Source: Rheinheimera soli (GTDB taxonomy: Bacteria > Pseudomonadota > Gammaproteobacteria > Enterobacterales > Alteromonadaceae). Taken from it: 64,000 bases of DNA. The DNA lies in NCBI RefSeq assembly GCF_021290985.1, contig NZ_JAJOYU010000006.1, forward strand, positions 62,001 to 126,000, given 5' to 3'. The notes beneath the pieces are model-generated. The model saw only the letters and a list, made by a program, of their open reading frames with translations. It did not search any database and had not been told where the DNA came from. The number at the start of each line of letters is the position of its first letter. The first letter of the stretch is position 1. The translations under genes were made by a program, and so were the position numbers. Below, piece by piece: positions 41,917 through 51,320 of this stretch.

Positions 41917-42624
41917 CTAATCTGACAGGTAGTAGTCAACCGTCGCGACCACTCTGACTTTTTTGATATAAGGCGTATTGCTGTCACGGTCACTGATACT
42001 GAACTGACCCTGGCTGGCGGTTTTAATTTTGCCGAGTTTACTTTGTGAATCTGCGGCAAATTTAGTCGCCACTTCACGCGCATTGCGGGTGGCCTCTTCA
42101 ATCATGTCGGGTTTTAATTCGTTTAAACCGCTGAAAATAAATTCGGGCTTACTGTCATAATCCTGCCCCGCTATGGCGATCCCTGTTTTACTCAGCTCCA
42201 GTAACTTCGCCATGGCCTGATGCACTAAATCGACATTGCTGCTGTATACGGTGACAATAGAGCTGGCGGTGTAACGCATCTGATTGGCATTCGGGTCGTA
42301 GTATCCAGCCTGACGGTCGACAATTTGTGGCACACCCACAGAGATCTCTTTTTGACTAAAGCCCTGCAGTTTTAAAAACGCCTGAATTTGCTCGTTTTTA
42401 CGCTCAACATTAGCCACCAGCGTGGTCAGGTTATTGTCGACATCGTTAAATTTAATAGGCCAAATCACCGTATCTGCGGCAACTTCCCGCTCAGCTAAAC
42501 CTTTGACCTGCACAACGCGCTCCATAGCTCTGAACTGGATCAGGCTGCTGGCTAAAATAGCGCTGCCTGCAACTATACCCAAAGCCAGAACTGCTGCTGC
42601 AACCCATGAACGGGACTGGATCAT
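41917..42624 (-). CDS. SIMPL (DUF541) domain protein
   Basis: A 235-residue protein with one N-terminal membrane anchor or uncleaved signal (about 8-28) and a periplasmic SIMPL domain: VQVKGLAEREVAADTVIW, ISVGVPQIVDRQAGYYDPNANQ and ATRNAREVATKFAADSQSKLG. E. coli YggE is a relative linked to oxidative stress; the exact role is unknown. AAGGAG ribosome site. The two small lipoprotein genes follow in the same direction. Confidence 0.9.
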   Translation of the reverse strand: MIQSRSWVAAAVLALGIVAGSAILASSLIQFRAMERVVQVKGLAEREVAADTVIWPIKFNDVDNNLTTLVANVERKNEQIQAFLKLQGFSQKEISVGVPQIVDRQAGYYDPNANQMRYTASSIVTVYSSNVDLVHQAMAKLLELSKTGIAIAGQDYDSKPEFIFSGLNELKPDMIEEATRNAREVATKFAADSQSKLGKIKTASQGQFSISDRDSNTPYIKKVRVVATVDYYLSD

Positions 42625-42732
42625 ATAAACTCCTTATTTTGAGATAAGCTAAGTGTATGCAGAGTAGCTGAATGGCTGATTAATACTTTACTGATAGTAA
42701 AAACAAGCTGGTGACTTTGTGTTTAGCTATTT

Positions 42733-43515
42733 ATGATGGCTGCCCAGCCTTCTCAGCAGACGACTTTTTTTATGCAAATTGAACACAAAAAAATCACCTT
42801 AACTACGCCAACCGGGCCTATGCTGGTGTATCAGTATCAGCCATTAGGGGCTGCTACTTTGGGTAAAACCTTTCCGGCTATTTTGTTTTATTCCGAGATT
42901 TTCCAGCAAACTGCTCCTATAGCCCGCAGTGCTGCACTGCTTGCCAGTCATGGTTTTGTGGTGCTGGTGCCTGAAATTTTCCATGAGCTGAATCCACTGG
43001 GCACAGTGCTGGCTTATGACGATGCAGGCAAAGACAAAGGCAATCAGGATAAATGGACTAAGCCGCTGGAAAGTTATGACAGCGACAATCAGGCCATGTT
43101 GGATTATTTAAAAAGTCTGCCTTATGTCCGGCCTGAAGTGGGCGCTATGGGCGTTTGTATTGGCGGTCATCTGGCATTTCGTGCAGCGCTCAATCCGGCT
43201 ATCAAAGCCACTTATTGCTTGTATGCCACAGATTTACACAGTGATACTTTACCTTGTGGCGAAGGCCCGCAGACGTTAAGCCGTGCCGCTGATATTCAGG
43301 GCGAACTGGTGATGGTCTGGGGCAAACAAGACCCTCATGTGTCTGCTGAAGGGCGGCAAAAAGTGTATCAACAACTGACCCAGGCCAAAGTTCATTTCAG
43401 CTGGTATGAATACAATGCTCAGCATGCCTTTATGCGAGATGAAGGGGAGCGTTATGATGCTGCTTTAGCTTTGCAAAATTACCAGCAGGCTTTGGCTTTG
43501 TTTCGCCAGATGTAG
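42733..43515 (+). CDS. Dienelactone hydrolase family protein
   Basis: An alpha/beta hydrolase of 260 residues with a Cys nucleophile: GVCIGG (Cys142), Asp200 in GKQDPH and His231 in AQHAFMRDE, the DLH triad. The LFYSEIFQQTAPI and PEIFHEL segments are typical. Members hydrolyse dienelactones or related esters; no aromatic degradation genes are nearby. The start may instead be ATG 42772 (MQIEHKK), where family similarity begins; neither has a good ribosome site. Confidence 0.88.
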   Translation: MMAAQPSQQTTFFMQIEHKKITLTTPTGPMLVYQYQPLGAATLGKTFPAILFYSEIFQQTAPIARSAALLASHGFVVLVPEIFHELNPLGTVLAYDDAGKDKGNQDKWTKPLESYDSDNQAMLDYLKSLPYVRPEVGAMGVCIGGHLAFRAALNPAIKATYCLYATDLHSDTLPCGEGPQTLSRAADIQGELVMVWGKQDPHVSAEGRQKVYQQLTQAKVHFSWYEYNAQHAFMRDEGERYDAALALQNYQQALALFRQM

Positions 43516-43606
43516 CTGCTACAGGCAGTTTTTCTGGCTTTGGCTTTGCTTAACGTCGTAAAATGGCAGCCATTCCTTACAGGCCTTTAAGTACAGTTGA
43601 GAGACG

Positions 43607-44755
43607 ATGAATTGTGTTGAGTTTTTAGCCGGACGTTGTAGCTCCTGTAGCCAGCTTGCTGTGCCTTATGCTGAACAATTAGCACAAAAACAACAGAAAC
43701 TGGCGCTGTTGATGGCGCCTTTTACTGAAGCTGAACTGCTGCCTGCAGTGGCAAGTGACGAACAGGGTTTTCGTACTAAAGCCAAAATGGTGGTGTCCGG
43801 CACAACAGCAGAGCCTGTGCTGGGCATTCTGAATGGACAAGACCCAGTCGATTTATCCGCTTGCCCTTTGTATCCGCCAGCCTTTGAGCCGGCTTTTGTC
43901 TTGATTAAACGCTTTATTCAACGCGCTGGTTTAACCCCTTATCAACTGGAGCAAAAACAGGGTGAGCTGAAGCTTGTTTTACTCAGCCAAAGTCAGCATT
44001 CAGGCCGTTTTATGCTGCGATTTGTGTTGCGCTCGAAAAACTGCCTGGCCTCAATCCAAAAACATTTAGCCTGGTTGCAACAGCAATGGCCTGAACTTGA
44101 GGTCTGTTCGGTGAATCTTCAGCCGGTGCATATGGCGGTGCTTGAAGGGCCGGAAGAAATTGTGTTAACGCCAGCAGAATTGTTGCGCGAGCAGTTAAAC
44201 GGTATTCCGCTTTATTTGACGCCACAAAGCTTTTTCCAGACCAATAGCACAGTGGCCGCAGCTTTGTATGCCACAGCAAAACAATGGGCAGCACCCTTAC
44301 CAGGGCACAGGCTTTGGGATTTATTTTGTGGTGTGGGTGGTTTTGGTTTGCATCTGGCCAGTTCAGCACAAGGCCAGGTTCGGGCTTTAACTGGTATTGA
44401 AATTGCGCCCAAAGCTATTGCCAGTGCAACACGTTCAGCCGCTGAACTTGGGCTTGCTGAGGTTCAATTTCAGGCATTGGATGCCACTGCTTTTGCCAAA
44501 GCGGCAGAGCAAACACCCGATCTGCTGCTGGTGAATCCACCGCGTCGGGGTTTGGGGGCGGAGCTTTGCAGGTCTGTGTTGGCGTTACAACCAGCATGGC
44601 TGATTTATTCCAGCTGCAATCCTGATACGCTGGCCAGCGATTTGGCTGTGCTGACAACAGACTACCAACTGCTCAAAGTACAACTGTTTGATATGTTTCC
44701 TCATACCCATCATGCAGAAGTGTTAACCTTGTTACAAAGACGTAGTACCGCATAA
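43607..44755 (+). CDS. rlmC: 23S rRNA (uracil-747-C5)-methyltransferase
   Basis: RlmC (RumB), 382 residues, methylates U747 in helix 35 of 23S rRNA. N-terminal cysteines (NCVEFLAGRCSSCSQ plus CPLYP) match the iron-sulphur site. QGFRTKAKMVVSG, PQSFFQTN, the SAM motif DLFCGVGGFGLH, NPPRRGLG and the catalytic-Cys region IYSSCNPDTLA are as in E. coli RlmC. Single gene with GAGACG upstream of the ATG. Confidence 0.95.
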   Translation: MNCVEFLAGRCSSCSQLAVPYAEQLAQKQQKLALLMAPFTEAELLPAVASDEQGFRTKAKMVVSGTTAEPVLGILNGQDPVDLSACPLYPPAFEPAFVLIKRFIQRAGLTPYQLEQKQGELKLVLLSQSQHSGRFMLRFVLRSKNCLASIQKHLAWLQQQWPELEVCSVNLQPVHMAVLEGPEEIVLTPAELLREQLNGIPLYLTPQSFFQTNSTVAAALYATAKQWAAPLPGHRLWDLFCGVGGFGLHLASSAQGQVRALTGIEIAPKAIASATRSAAELGLAEVQFQALDATAFAKAAEQTPDLLLVNPPRRGLGAELCRSVLALQPAWLIYSSCNPDTLASDLAVLTTDYQLLKVQLFDMFPHTHHAEVLTLLQRRSTA

Positions 44756-44781
44756 GTCATTCAGCAAGTTATATATTTTTT

Positions 44782-44808
44782 TATATTTCCTGTGCAAGAC
44801 GCCGATCT
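44782..44808 (+). promoter_or_regulatory. FliA (sigma-28)-like promoter
   Basis: TATA, 15 bases, GCCGATCT, compared with the flagellar consensus TAAA-N15-GCCGATAA (9 of 12 bases). It lies about 95 bases before a chemoreceptor gene, which is a usual target of FliA. Confidence 0.5.
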
Positions 44809-44903
44809 GCTGCTAGTTTTTTATCAGTATTTTCATTTCCCTATTTTAATTTCATATCTGTTGAATTTAGTCTGATCGTGCACAACTAAGGAGAGTGTCA
44901 CAA

Positions 44904-46472
44904 ATGCGTAAGAACTTACCTGTCACCGAAAAAGAACGTACTTTTCCCAAAGAGCAGCAGCTCATTTCCTCTACAGATATCAAAGGCACTATTTTGCATT
45001 GCAACGATGTTTTTGCTTCGATCAGTGGCTTTAGTAAAGAAGAGTTAGTGGGTAAACCTCATAACATTGTCAGGCACCCTGAAATGCCAGAAGCTGCATT
45101 TCAAACTATGTGGAGCTATTTACAGCAGGGTAAACCCTGGATGGGGCTGGTGAAAAACCGCTGTAAAAATGGTGATTATTATTGGGTTAACGCGTACGTG
45201 ACTCCCATCACAGAGCACGGCCGTGTTGTAGGTTATGAATCGGTGCGCACTGTACCCAGCCGTGCCCAGGTCGCTCATGCAGAGCAATTGTATAAAGCTA
45301 TTAATGCCGGGAAAAACACGGCAAAAGCAACTTCAGATCTGTCAGCGGATTTACGCTGGGCTGTGATGCCGCTGCTCTTTGTCATTGTGTCTTTGTTGTT
45401 GTGGTGGGCCATGGGCCCTGTAGCTGCAGCTATTGCTTTGATTTTAAGCGCTTTTATAAGTTATTTTCTTGGTGTCTATCGCTTAAAGCAATCCTTGGCA
45501 GGACTGGTCGATTTGTTGCCAACTCCTTTTACTGATCCGTTAGCTGTGGCCTCTTATGCAAAACATCAGGGCAGGTTAGGGCAGTTGGAGGTGGCGCTGT
45601 TGGCAGAGTCTGCTCATTTAAATACTGTGTTAACCCGGATTGAAGACGCTTCCACTAAAGTGGCTGTGCAGTCGGATCAGGTGCGGCACTTATCGGTTGA
45701 TGCAGCAGACAGTATTCGTAAGCAGCAAATGCAGACGGAGCAGGTGGCGACTGCGATGAATGAAATGACCACTACTATCGCTGAGGTTTCTGCTCATGTG
45801 CAGGATACGGCGAGTAAAGCTGATGATGCAGATGCGTTGGCCCGTTCTGGTTCAGCTGTTGCAGGTCAAACCCGCGGTGCTATGCAACAGTTACAAAAAA
45901 CAGTCAATGACATCAGTCAGTCTGTGGCAGATTTAGCGGAGCAAACCAATAAAATTGTTGGCGCTGCGCAAATTATTGAGCAGATCGCAGAGCAAACTAA
46001 CTTGCTTGCATTAAACGCTGCTATTGAAGCTGCGCGTGCTGGTGAACAAGGTCGTGGTTTTGCCGTGGTCGCTGATGAAGTGCGGCTATTGGCGTCCCGT
46101 ACTACTGCATCGACCAAAGAGATTTATGAGATTATTCAGCAACTCTCGACCAAAGCCAAAGCTTCAGTGTTGGTAGCGGAAAATGGTCGTAAGGATGCAG
46201 AATTGGGTGTGACTCAAGTCGCTCAGGCCGAAAAAGCGCTGGAAGGCATCAGTGTTGCTGTCAGTAGTATCGCTGCTATGGCTGGGCAAATGGCCGCCGC
46301 TGTCGAAGAGCAGGCTCATGTGGCTGAAGATATTAATCAGCAAATTGTCAGTATTTCTGATCTGGCCAGCAAATCATTGAGTCAGGGAACTGCGGTCAGC
46401 GAAAGTGGTAAAAATTTGCAAAACACCTCTGAGCAATTGCATGAACTAGTGGAGCGTTTCCGCAAAGCTTAA
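44904..46472 (+). CDS. PAS-containing methyl-accepting chemotaxis protein (Aer-like)
   Basis: A 522-residue chemoreceptor. N-terminal PAS domain (about 20-120: STDIKGTILHCNDVFASISGFS, RHPEMPEAAFQTMW), two adjacent hydrophobic segments (about 150-195) without a periplasmic domain, then the signalling coiled coil with the hairpin EQTNLLALNAAIEAARAGEQ and GRGFAVVADEVR. This is the Aer layout, sensing redox or energy through the PAS cofactor. ATG 44904 with AAGGAGAG is preferred to GTG 44895, which is too close to the ribosome site. Confidence 0.94.
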   Translation: MRKNLPVTEKERTFPKEQQLISSTDIKGTILHCNDVFASISGFSKEELVGKPHNIVRHPEMPEAAFQTMWSYLQQGKPWMGLVKNRCKNGDYYWVNAYVTPITEHGRVVGYESVRTVPSRAQVAHAEQLYKAINAGKNTAKATSDLSADLRWAVMPLLFVIVSLLLWWAMGPVAAAIALILSAFISYFLGVYRLKQSLAGLVDLLPTPFTDPLAVASYAKHQGRLGQLEVALLAESAHLNTVLTRIEDASTKVAVQSDQVRHLSVDAADSIRKQQMQTEQVATAMNEMTTTIAEVSAHVQDTASKADDADALARSGSAVAGQTRGAMQQLQKTVNDISQSVADLAEQTNKIVGAAQIIEQIAEQTNLLALNAAIEAARAGEQGRGFAVVADEVRLLASRTTASTKEIYEIIQQLSTKAKASVLVAENGRKDAELGVTQVAQAEKALEGISVAVSSIAAMAGQMAAAVEEQAHVAEDINQQIVSISDLASKSLSQGTAVSESGKNLQNTSEQLHELVERFRKA

Positions 46473-46488
46473 TCTTTAGCTTCTGACG

Positions 46489-46508
46489 AAAGCCGGGCAA
46501 CCGGCTTT
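46489..46508. terminator. Bidirectional hairpin between convergent genes
   Basis: AAAGCCGG / CCGGCTTT with a GCAA loop, between the chemoreceptor and the GspE-like gene. The stop codon of the latter (46507-46509) overlaps the 3' arm. Confidence 0.65.
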
Positions 46509-48729
46509 AGTCTTCAAACACCGAAATGGCCTGTAACTGTTTAAAATCTGTCATCCCAGACAAAACCTTTAAAATGCCATCCTGCACTAAAGTGCGCATA
46601 CCGTCGGTTATCGCCTGCTGCTGAATTTGCTCTATGCTGGCTTTGTGATAAATCAGTTGACGCACCTTCGAGGTGATAGGCAATAGTTCATGCACACCGA
46701 CCCGGCCTTTGTAGCCTGTTTGCTCGCATGCAGGGCAGCCTTTTGCCCTGTGTAGTGTCAGCGGATTTTTTAGTTCCAGCTCGGGGGCAAAGGCTAAACC
46801 ATAATGCCTCTGTAAGTAGTCCAGCTCAATCTGATCGGGTTGGTAAGCTTCTTTGCATTTGCCACACAAAGTACGGACCAGTCGCTGCGCCAGAATACCG
46901 ATACAGGCATCTGCAAAGTTGATAGGGTCTATACCAATATCAATCAGACGGGTTATGGTTTCGGGGGCCGAATTGGTGTGCAGTGTGGATAACACTAAAT
47001 GCCCTGTCAGCGAGGCTTCAATACCGGCATGGGCTGTTTCTTTGTCGCGCATTTCACCTATTAAAATAATATCCGGATCGGCGCGCAAAAAAGCCCGCAG
47101 TGCCACAGCAAAAGTTAAACCCGACTTATTATTCATTTGCACTTGCTGCAAACCTGGCTGAGTGATTTCAACCGGATCTTCAGCAGTCCATATTTTTTTA
47201 TCTGTGGTATTTAACCGGCCTAAGATGGCATGCAAAGTAGTGGTTTTACCCGAACCTGTAGGGCCGACGACCAGCAATACCCCATGTGGGTGTTTAATCA
47301 TCTGCGACATCATCTGGTAATTGCGTGGACTCAATTGCAGCTTGTCAAAAGGCAAAGCTTCACCACTGGCTAAAATCCGCATCACCACACCTTCACCAAA
47401 TACAGTAGGTAAGGTAGCAACCCGGACTTCTATAATTTTATTCGCCAGTTTGACGCTGAATTTACCATCCTGTGGCAGACGTTTTTCAGCTATATCCAGC
47501 CTTGCCATAATTTTGATCCGCGACACCACGGGCGGCATAAAAGCCGGCGGAATTTGGATCAGTTCACGGCACTCGCCATCTATCCGCAGCCGCACCCGGC
47601 AGGAGCTTTTGCCTTTACCGGATTCAATATGAATATCCGAAGCATTCAGGCGCTGAGCGTCCATTAAAACCCGGTTCACCAGCTTAACCACCACTGGGGT
47701 TTCTTCAGAAATACCTTCGTCTTCCTGCTGCAGAGTCTCTAATGTCAGATCGTCATCGGCTTCATTCAGCAGATCGCCTAACTCGGTTAAGTTATCCTCT
47801 TGTTGGCCTTTAATGTAATGGTCGATATCGTCAGGCAAAGCAACATGAATATCGTAGCTCAGTAAGCCTGTTGCCCGTTCTACTTCCATCAGGGTATCGG
47901 CGTGGTTGGGGTTGGTCAGTACTATCACCACTTTGCCTGCCTGATCTTCCAGGATCACCAGATGGTTTTTCAGCAGGTAAGAGCGGTTGAGTTTGCTGTT
48001 CAGTCCATGCAACTGATATTTGTCCGGTTCAAAACCAATAAAGCTGACCTGATAAAAAGCCTCCAGCGATAAGCCCAATTGCTCTTTGCTGACTTTATAT
48101 TCTGTGATGATTTTATTCACCTGATGAGCAAAATCTGCTGGTGGTACATTTAGCTGTTGTAACTGACTGGCAGAAATTAAATTGCGATGCTGTAAATAAT
48201 CGAAAGGCCCACGGGTGGCACCTAATTCATAACGGAATTTCTGGCCAAGTAACTGTGCCAGCTGAGTGGCTTTGTCGCAGTCGTCCTGACTAAAAGCAGC
48301 GGATGTTTTAGCGTTAATCAGCTGGATCACGCCCAACAACACGTTTTGCTCTGTAATGGGTACTGCTAAAACTGAGCGGGTACGAAAGCCCGATTTCTGA
48401 TCAAACTGCCGGGCAAAGTTCAGTTTAGGGTGGATGCTTTGTAGTTCCTGCTCATCGTAAGCGTCTTTGATCAGTACTGATTTTTTACTTAAAGCGACAA
48501 AACCTGCGATAGATTGTGGGCCTATAGGCACCCGTATTTCCGTCAGTTCTGAGCCGGTTTTAAAGCGTGAATAAATATCCTGACTGTGATAACTGCGCTG
48601 ATAAATAGTGATACGTTCAGCCGCAAAAAGCTGAAGTATTTGTGCTTCCAATTCAGGAAACACATCCAGAAAACGCTCTGAGTTATGGATGGACTGGAAC
48701 AGCTCTAACAACTTCTGATAAAACGCCAT
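46507..48729 (-). CDS. GAF-domain GspE/PilB-type ATPase, orphan
   Basis: A 740-residue protein. A GAF domain (about 10-165: SVLAVPITEQNVLLGVIQLIN) precedes an MshEN/T2SSE N-terminal domain (180-290) and a type II secretion/type IV pilus ATPase core: Walker A GPTGSGKTTTLHA, Asp box AEDPVEITQPG, Walker B IILIGEMRDKETA, His box GHLVLSTLHTN, and the tetracysteine finger CGKCKEA and CPACEQTGY. All ATPase motifs are intact. No gsp, pil or msh gene is nearby, so it may power or regulate a machine encoded elsewhere under ligand control by GAF. Confidence 0.92.
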   Translation of the reverse strand: MAFYQKLLELFQSIHNSERFLDVFPELEAQILQLFAAERITIYQRSYHSQDIYSRFKTGSELTEIRVPIGPQSIAGFVALSKKSVLIKDAYDEQELQSIHPKLNFARQFDQKSGFRTRSVLAVPITEQNVLLGVIQLINAKTSAAFSQDDCDKATQLAQLLGQKFRYELGATRGPFDYLQHRNLISASQLQQLNVPPADFAHQVNKIITEYKVSKEQLGLSLEAFYQVSFIGFEPDKYQLHGLNSKLNRSYLLKNHLVILEDQAGKVVIVLTNPNHADTLMEVERATGLLSYDIHVALPDDIDHYIKGQQEDNLTELGDLLNEADDDLTLETLQQEDEGISEETPVVVKLVNRVLMDAQRLNASDIHIESGKGKSSCRVRLRIDGECRELIQIPPAFMPPVVSRIKIMARLDIAEKRLPQDGKFSVKLANKIIEVRVATLPTVFGEGVVMRILASGEALPFDKLQLSPRNYQMMSQMIKHPHGVLLVVGPTGSGKTTTLHAILGRLNTTDKKIWTAEDPVEITQPGLQQVQMNNKSGLTFAVALRAFLRADPDIILIGEMRDKETAHAGIEASLTGHLVLSTLHTNSAPETITRLIDIGIDPINFADACIGILAQRLVRTLCGKCKEAYQPDQIELDYLQRHYGLAFAPELELKNPLTLHRAKGCPACEQTGYKGRVGVHELLPITSKVRQLIYHKASIEQIQQQAITDGMRTLVQDGILKVLSGMTDFKQLQAISVFED

Positions 48730-48851
48730 AAGACCCCTGAACCAGACTGTAGCTTGCCAAAGAAAGGAAAGTTTTTATTAGTTTCAGTCTAGCATAGGGG
48801 ATTATTTTTGCCGGGAGGCGCTGTAGCTAAGTGCTTGATCCAAGAGCTTGA

Positions 48852-49373
48852 TTAAATAGCAGCTGTAGGGCAAATGTCCGGCTGTGAAATGGCAAAACTA
48901 ACCAACTGATAGCCTTGTGCTGATTGTTTTAACTGATAAACCATGCCGTAATCCTGTTCACTCATCTTTGGTGCTGTTAACTGGCTAAGCAGATGGATGA
49001 GTTCTGGAGTGGTATTGCTGTGTCCTACCACCAGTAGCGGGCTGTTTTGCTGGTGAATGTCCTTGGCAAGAGCTGCTAAATCCCTGGCGTCATAAGTGTT
49101 GAGTGAGGCTGTTGGCTGAGTCGTCAGTATTTGTTCTGCTGTTTGTTGGGTTCGTTGATAACCACTGTGGTAAATGCGTGTCAAAGCTGCAGGGATCAGT
49201 GTCGCCATAGCCTGCGCTTGTGCCAGACCACAAGCACTTAAGTGGGGGTCTTTATCCGCAGATTTCACTTTTTCGGCATGCCGCACCAGATAAATTTCAG
49301 CGGGCGCTGAGTGCAGCTGAAATGCAGAACCAGTCAACGCTGTTATTGCAGCCAGAGCCACTATTTTTTTCAT
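48852..49373 (-). CDS. Exported histidine phosphatase family protein
   Basis: A 173-residue protein with a signal peptide (about 23 residues) and a phosphoglycerate-mutase-like domain: YLVRHAEKV holds the catalytic RHG-type motif (RHA here), and VGHSNTTPELI the second His. This short form resembles SixA/periplasmic phosphatases. ATG 49373 is preferred to GTG 49376, with AAGGGG upstream. Substrate unknown. Confidence 0.87.
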   Translation of the reverse strand: MKKIVALAAITALTGSAFQLHSAPAEIYLVRHAEKVKSADKDPHLSACGLAQAQAMATLIPAALTRIYHSGYQRTQQTAEQILTTQPTASLNTYDARDLAALAKDIHQQNSPLLVVGHSNTTPELIHLLSQLTAPKMSEQDYGMVYQLKQSAQGYQLVSFAISQPDICPTAAI

Positions 49374-49434
49374 CACTGTTTAACCCCTTTTTTCCTGCAG
49401 TTTCGTCTAACTGAAAACAACAGGAGAATGCCAG

Positions 49435-50070
49435 ATGAATACTATAGATACTATGGATACCAGCACAGATACAGCAAAATTGATGGCGGCCGCTATACCG
49501 GCTTTACTGATCACGTTTTTATTGTTTGCTTTGATGCAGCAATTAATAGGGGCTGACAGCGTTTCTGTACAACCACCTGTAGATGCTGTCGATCATCAAC
49601 TGCATGAACCGAGAAAAGACAGTCAGGCCAACATCATCATACGCACTTTGCCAGAGCCACCAAAACCTGTAGCAAGACCGGATTCCCTGACAGCTGAAAC
49701 CACAGGTGAGTCAGGGCCTTTCATTGAGTTGTCCGTGGACCCTGTATTGCCCGGACTTGAGTTAACTGATGCAGGTGAATTTAGCTTGCCGGATAAAACA
49801 GCCACAGCTATGGTGCGTATTGATCCCAGATACCCGGTTGAAGCCGCTAAAAATGGTATAGAAGGCTGGGTAAAGTTAAGTTTTTCAATTGATACCACTG
49901 GCGCTGTGATTGATGTTGAAGTGTTGGATGCTGAACCCAAACGTATTTTTGACCGGGAGGCTGTGAAAGCCTTACGTTCCTGGAAGTACCAACCTCAGTT
50001 GATCGATGGCAAAGCTGTGGTACAACGTCATTTACAGGTGCAGCTGGATTTTAGTCTGGATAAAGCATAA
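49435..50070 (+). CDS. TonB-family energy transducer
   Basis: A 211-residue inner-membrane protein: one N-terminal membrane helix (about 17-38), a short periplasmic linker with PEPPKP, then a C-terminal TonB domain (about 125-208: RIDPRYPVEAAKNGIEGWVKL, ILVLDAEP-type strand, FDREAVKALRSWKYQP). No ExbB or ExbD is adjacent. The sigma factor and probable anti-sigma genes follow at 54 bases after a hairpin (50079-50101). Confidence 0.9.
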   Translation: MNTIDTMDTSTDTAKLMAAAIPALLITFLLFALMQQLIGADSVSVQPPVDAVDHQLHEPRKDSQANIIIRTLPEPPKPVARPDSLTAETTGESGPFIELSVDPVLPGLELTDAGEFSLPDKTATAMVRIDPRYPVEAAKNGIEGWVKLSFSIDTTGAVIDVEVLDAEPKRIFDREAVKALRSWKYQPQLIDGKAVVQRHLQVQLDFSLDKA

Positions 50071-50078
50071 AACTCAAA

Positions 50079-50101
50079 GCCAGCACTGCTGTGGTGCTGG
50101 C
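50079..50101 (+). terminator. Hairpin between tonB-like and sigma factor genes
   Basis: GCCAGCAC / GTGCTGGC, 8-bp stem with a 7-base loop, no T-tract. Possibly a weak terminator or transcript end. Confidence 0.45.
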
Positions 50102-50123
50102 CTGGCTGAAAGAGGAGTAAGGG

Positions 50124-50693
50124 ATGCTGTTATCCTGGTTAAATCGACATAGCGCTCTGCCAGAGTCTGATCCACAGCGGCTGATGCAAGCTTATATACA
50201 AACAGATAATCCAGCTTACCTTGCCCAGTTGATCCATTCTTATGGTGATGATTTATATCATTTTTTGCTAAAGCAAAGTGACCTGGCACTGGCAGCTGAT
50301 CTGAGTCAGCAAAGCTGGTTAAAGGTGATGCAGCAAAAACAACAGTTTGCCGGACACAGCAGTTTTAAAACCTGGTTGTTTGCGATAGGCCGTAATTTAC
50401 TACTGGATGAATTCAGAAGACAAAAACGCTGGGTCTATGAAATCAGTGAAGACTTAGCATCAGAAGACAACAGCCCTGCTGCAGCAGTGGAGCAGCAACA
50501 AAATGAACTGAAGTTACAGCATTTATTAGAGCGGCTGCCGTTATTGCAACGCGAAACTTTATTGCTGCAACTGGAAGGATTCAGCTTAGTGCAGATAGCA
50601 CAAATCACTTCGACAGAACCAGAGACCGTCAAAAGCCGTTTACGTTATGCGCGGCAGGCGTTGGCAAAACAGCTTGGAGAGCACGATGAATAA
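50124..50693 (+). CDS. ECF-type RNA polymerase sigma factor
   Basis: A 189-residue sigma-70 family protein. Region 2 covers about 30-100 (LSQQSWLKVMQQKQQF, SFKTWLFAIGRNLLLDEFRRQKR), region 4 about 130-185 (RLPLLQRETLLLQLEGFSLVQIAQ, TVKSRLRYARQALAKQL). Good AGGAG site. Overlaps the next gene by 8 bases, a standard sigma/anti-sigma layout. Its target promoters are not evident here. Confidence 0.92.
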   Translation: MLLSWLNRHSALPESDPQRLMQAYIQTDNPAYLAQLIHSYGDDLYHFLLKQSDLALAADLSQQSWLKVMQQKQQFAGHSSFKTWLFAIGRNLLLDEFRRQKRWVYEISEDLASEDNSPAAAVEQQQNELKLQHLLERLPLLQRETLLLQLEGFSLVQIAQITSTEPETVKSRLRYARQALAKQLGEHDE

Positions 50694-51252
50694 GCTGGAT
50701 GAAAAACTACAGCAGTTGTATCAGCAAAGTAAAACTGAACAGCCTATGCCCGATCAACTCAGGCAGCAGTTGTTACAGCTCAAGCCTGAAGCCCGCAAAA
50801 CAAACTGGAAATCTTTATGGCCTGCAGTGCAGGGCCTGGCGGCTTCTGTGGCTTTAATCTGGTTAGCACAACAAATCTGGTGGCAACCTGCCTATTACCA
50901 AATCGTGTTGCAGTCGGATGCGGGCTACCATCAGGTGCAGTTGCATAGTCTGGCCAAAAACGAGGTGTCGCCGCAGCAAACGGCTTACCAGCAAAGGTAC
51001 CAACAGTATCAGCAAGCCCGTCACCAACTTGAGCAAAGTAATAGTCTGGTTGGGCAACTCAGTTTTAGTGGTCAGCACTGGCAAGTCGAAGTTTGTGATC
51101 AGCTATTAGTGAAAATTGATCAGCAACTGGCTCTGGAATTACAAAAGGATTTGCCATGGCGGGCCGGGCAGTGGGTAGAGCTTAAAACCGGTCAGCAAGG
51201 CCAGATCCTGGCAATAATCTCAGGTAAACAAGCGTTACACTGCAGCAGCTGA
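50686..51252 (+). CDS. Probable anti-sigma factor
   Basis: A 188-residue protein with a cytoplasmic N-terminus (about 50 residues, Gln/Leu-rich), one membrane helix (about 45-68) and a periplasmic C-terminal part with Gln-rich helical stretch (QQRYQQYQQARHQLEQ). There is no HxxxCxxC zinc motif. The role is inferred from its overlap with the sigma gene and its single-pass topology, not from recognised domains. ATG 50686 gives the overlap; the frame is open to 50647. Confidence 0.72.
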   Translation: MNKLDEKLQQLYQQSKTEQPMPDQLRQQLLQLKPEARKTNWKSLWPAVQGLAASVALIWLAQQIWWQPAYYQIVLQSDAGYHQVQLHSLAKNEVSPQQTAYQQRYQQYQQARHQLEQSNSLVGQLSFSGQHWQVEVCDQLLVKIDQQLALELQKDLPWRAGQWVELKTGQQGQILAIISGKQALHCSS

Positions 51253-51320
51253 AAAGAAAGGTTCACGGCAGGGCTTTTATTTTTTACACTAAGCATCGTT
51301 TTAGTTGTGGATGATGCTTA

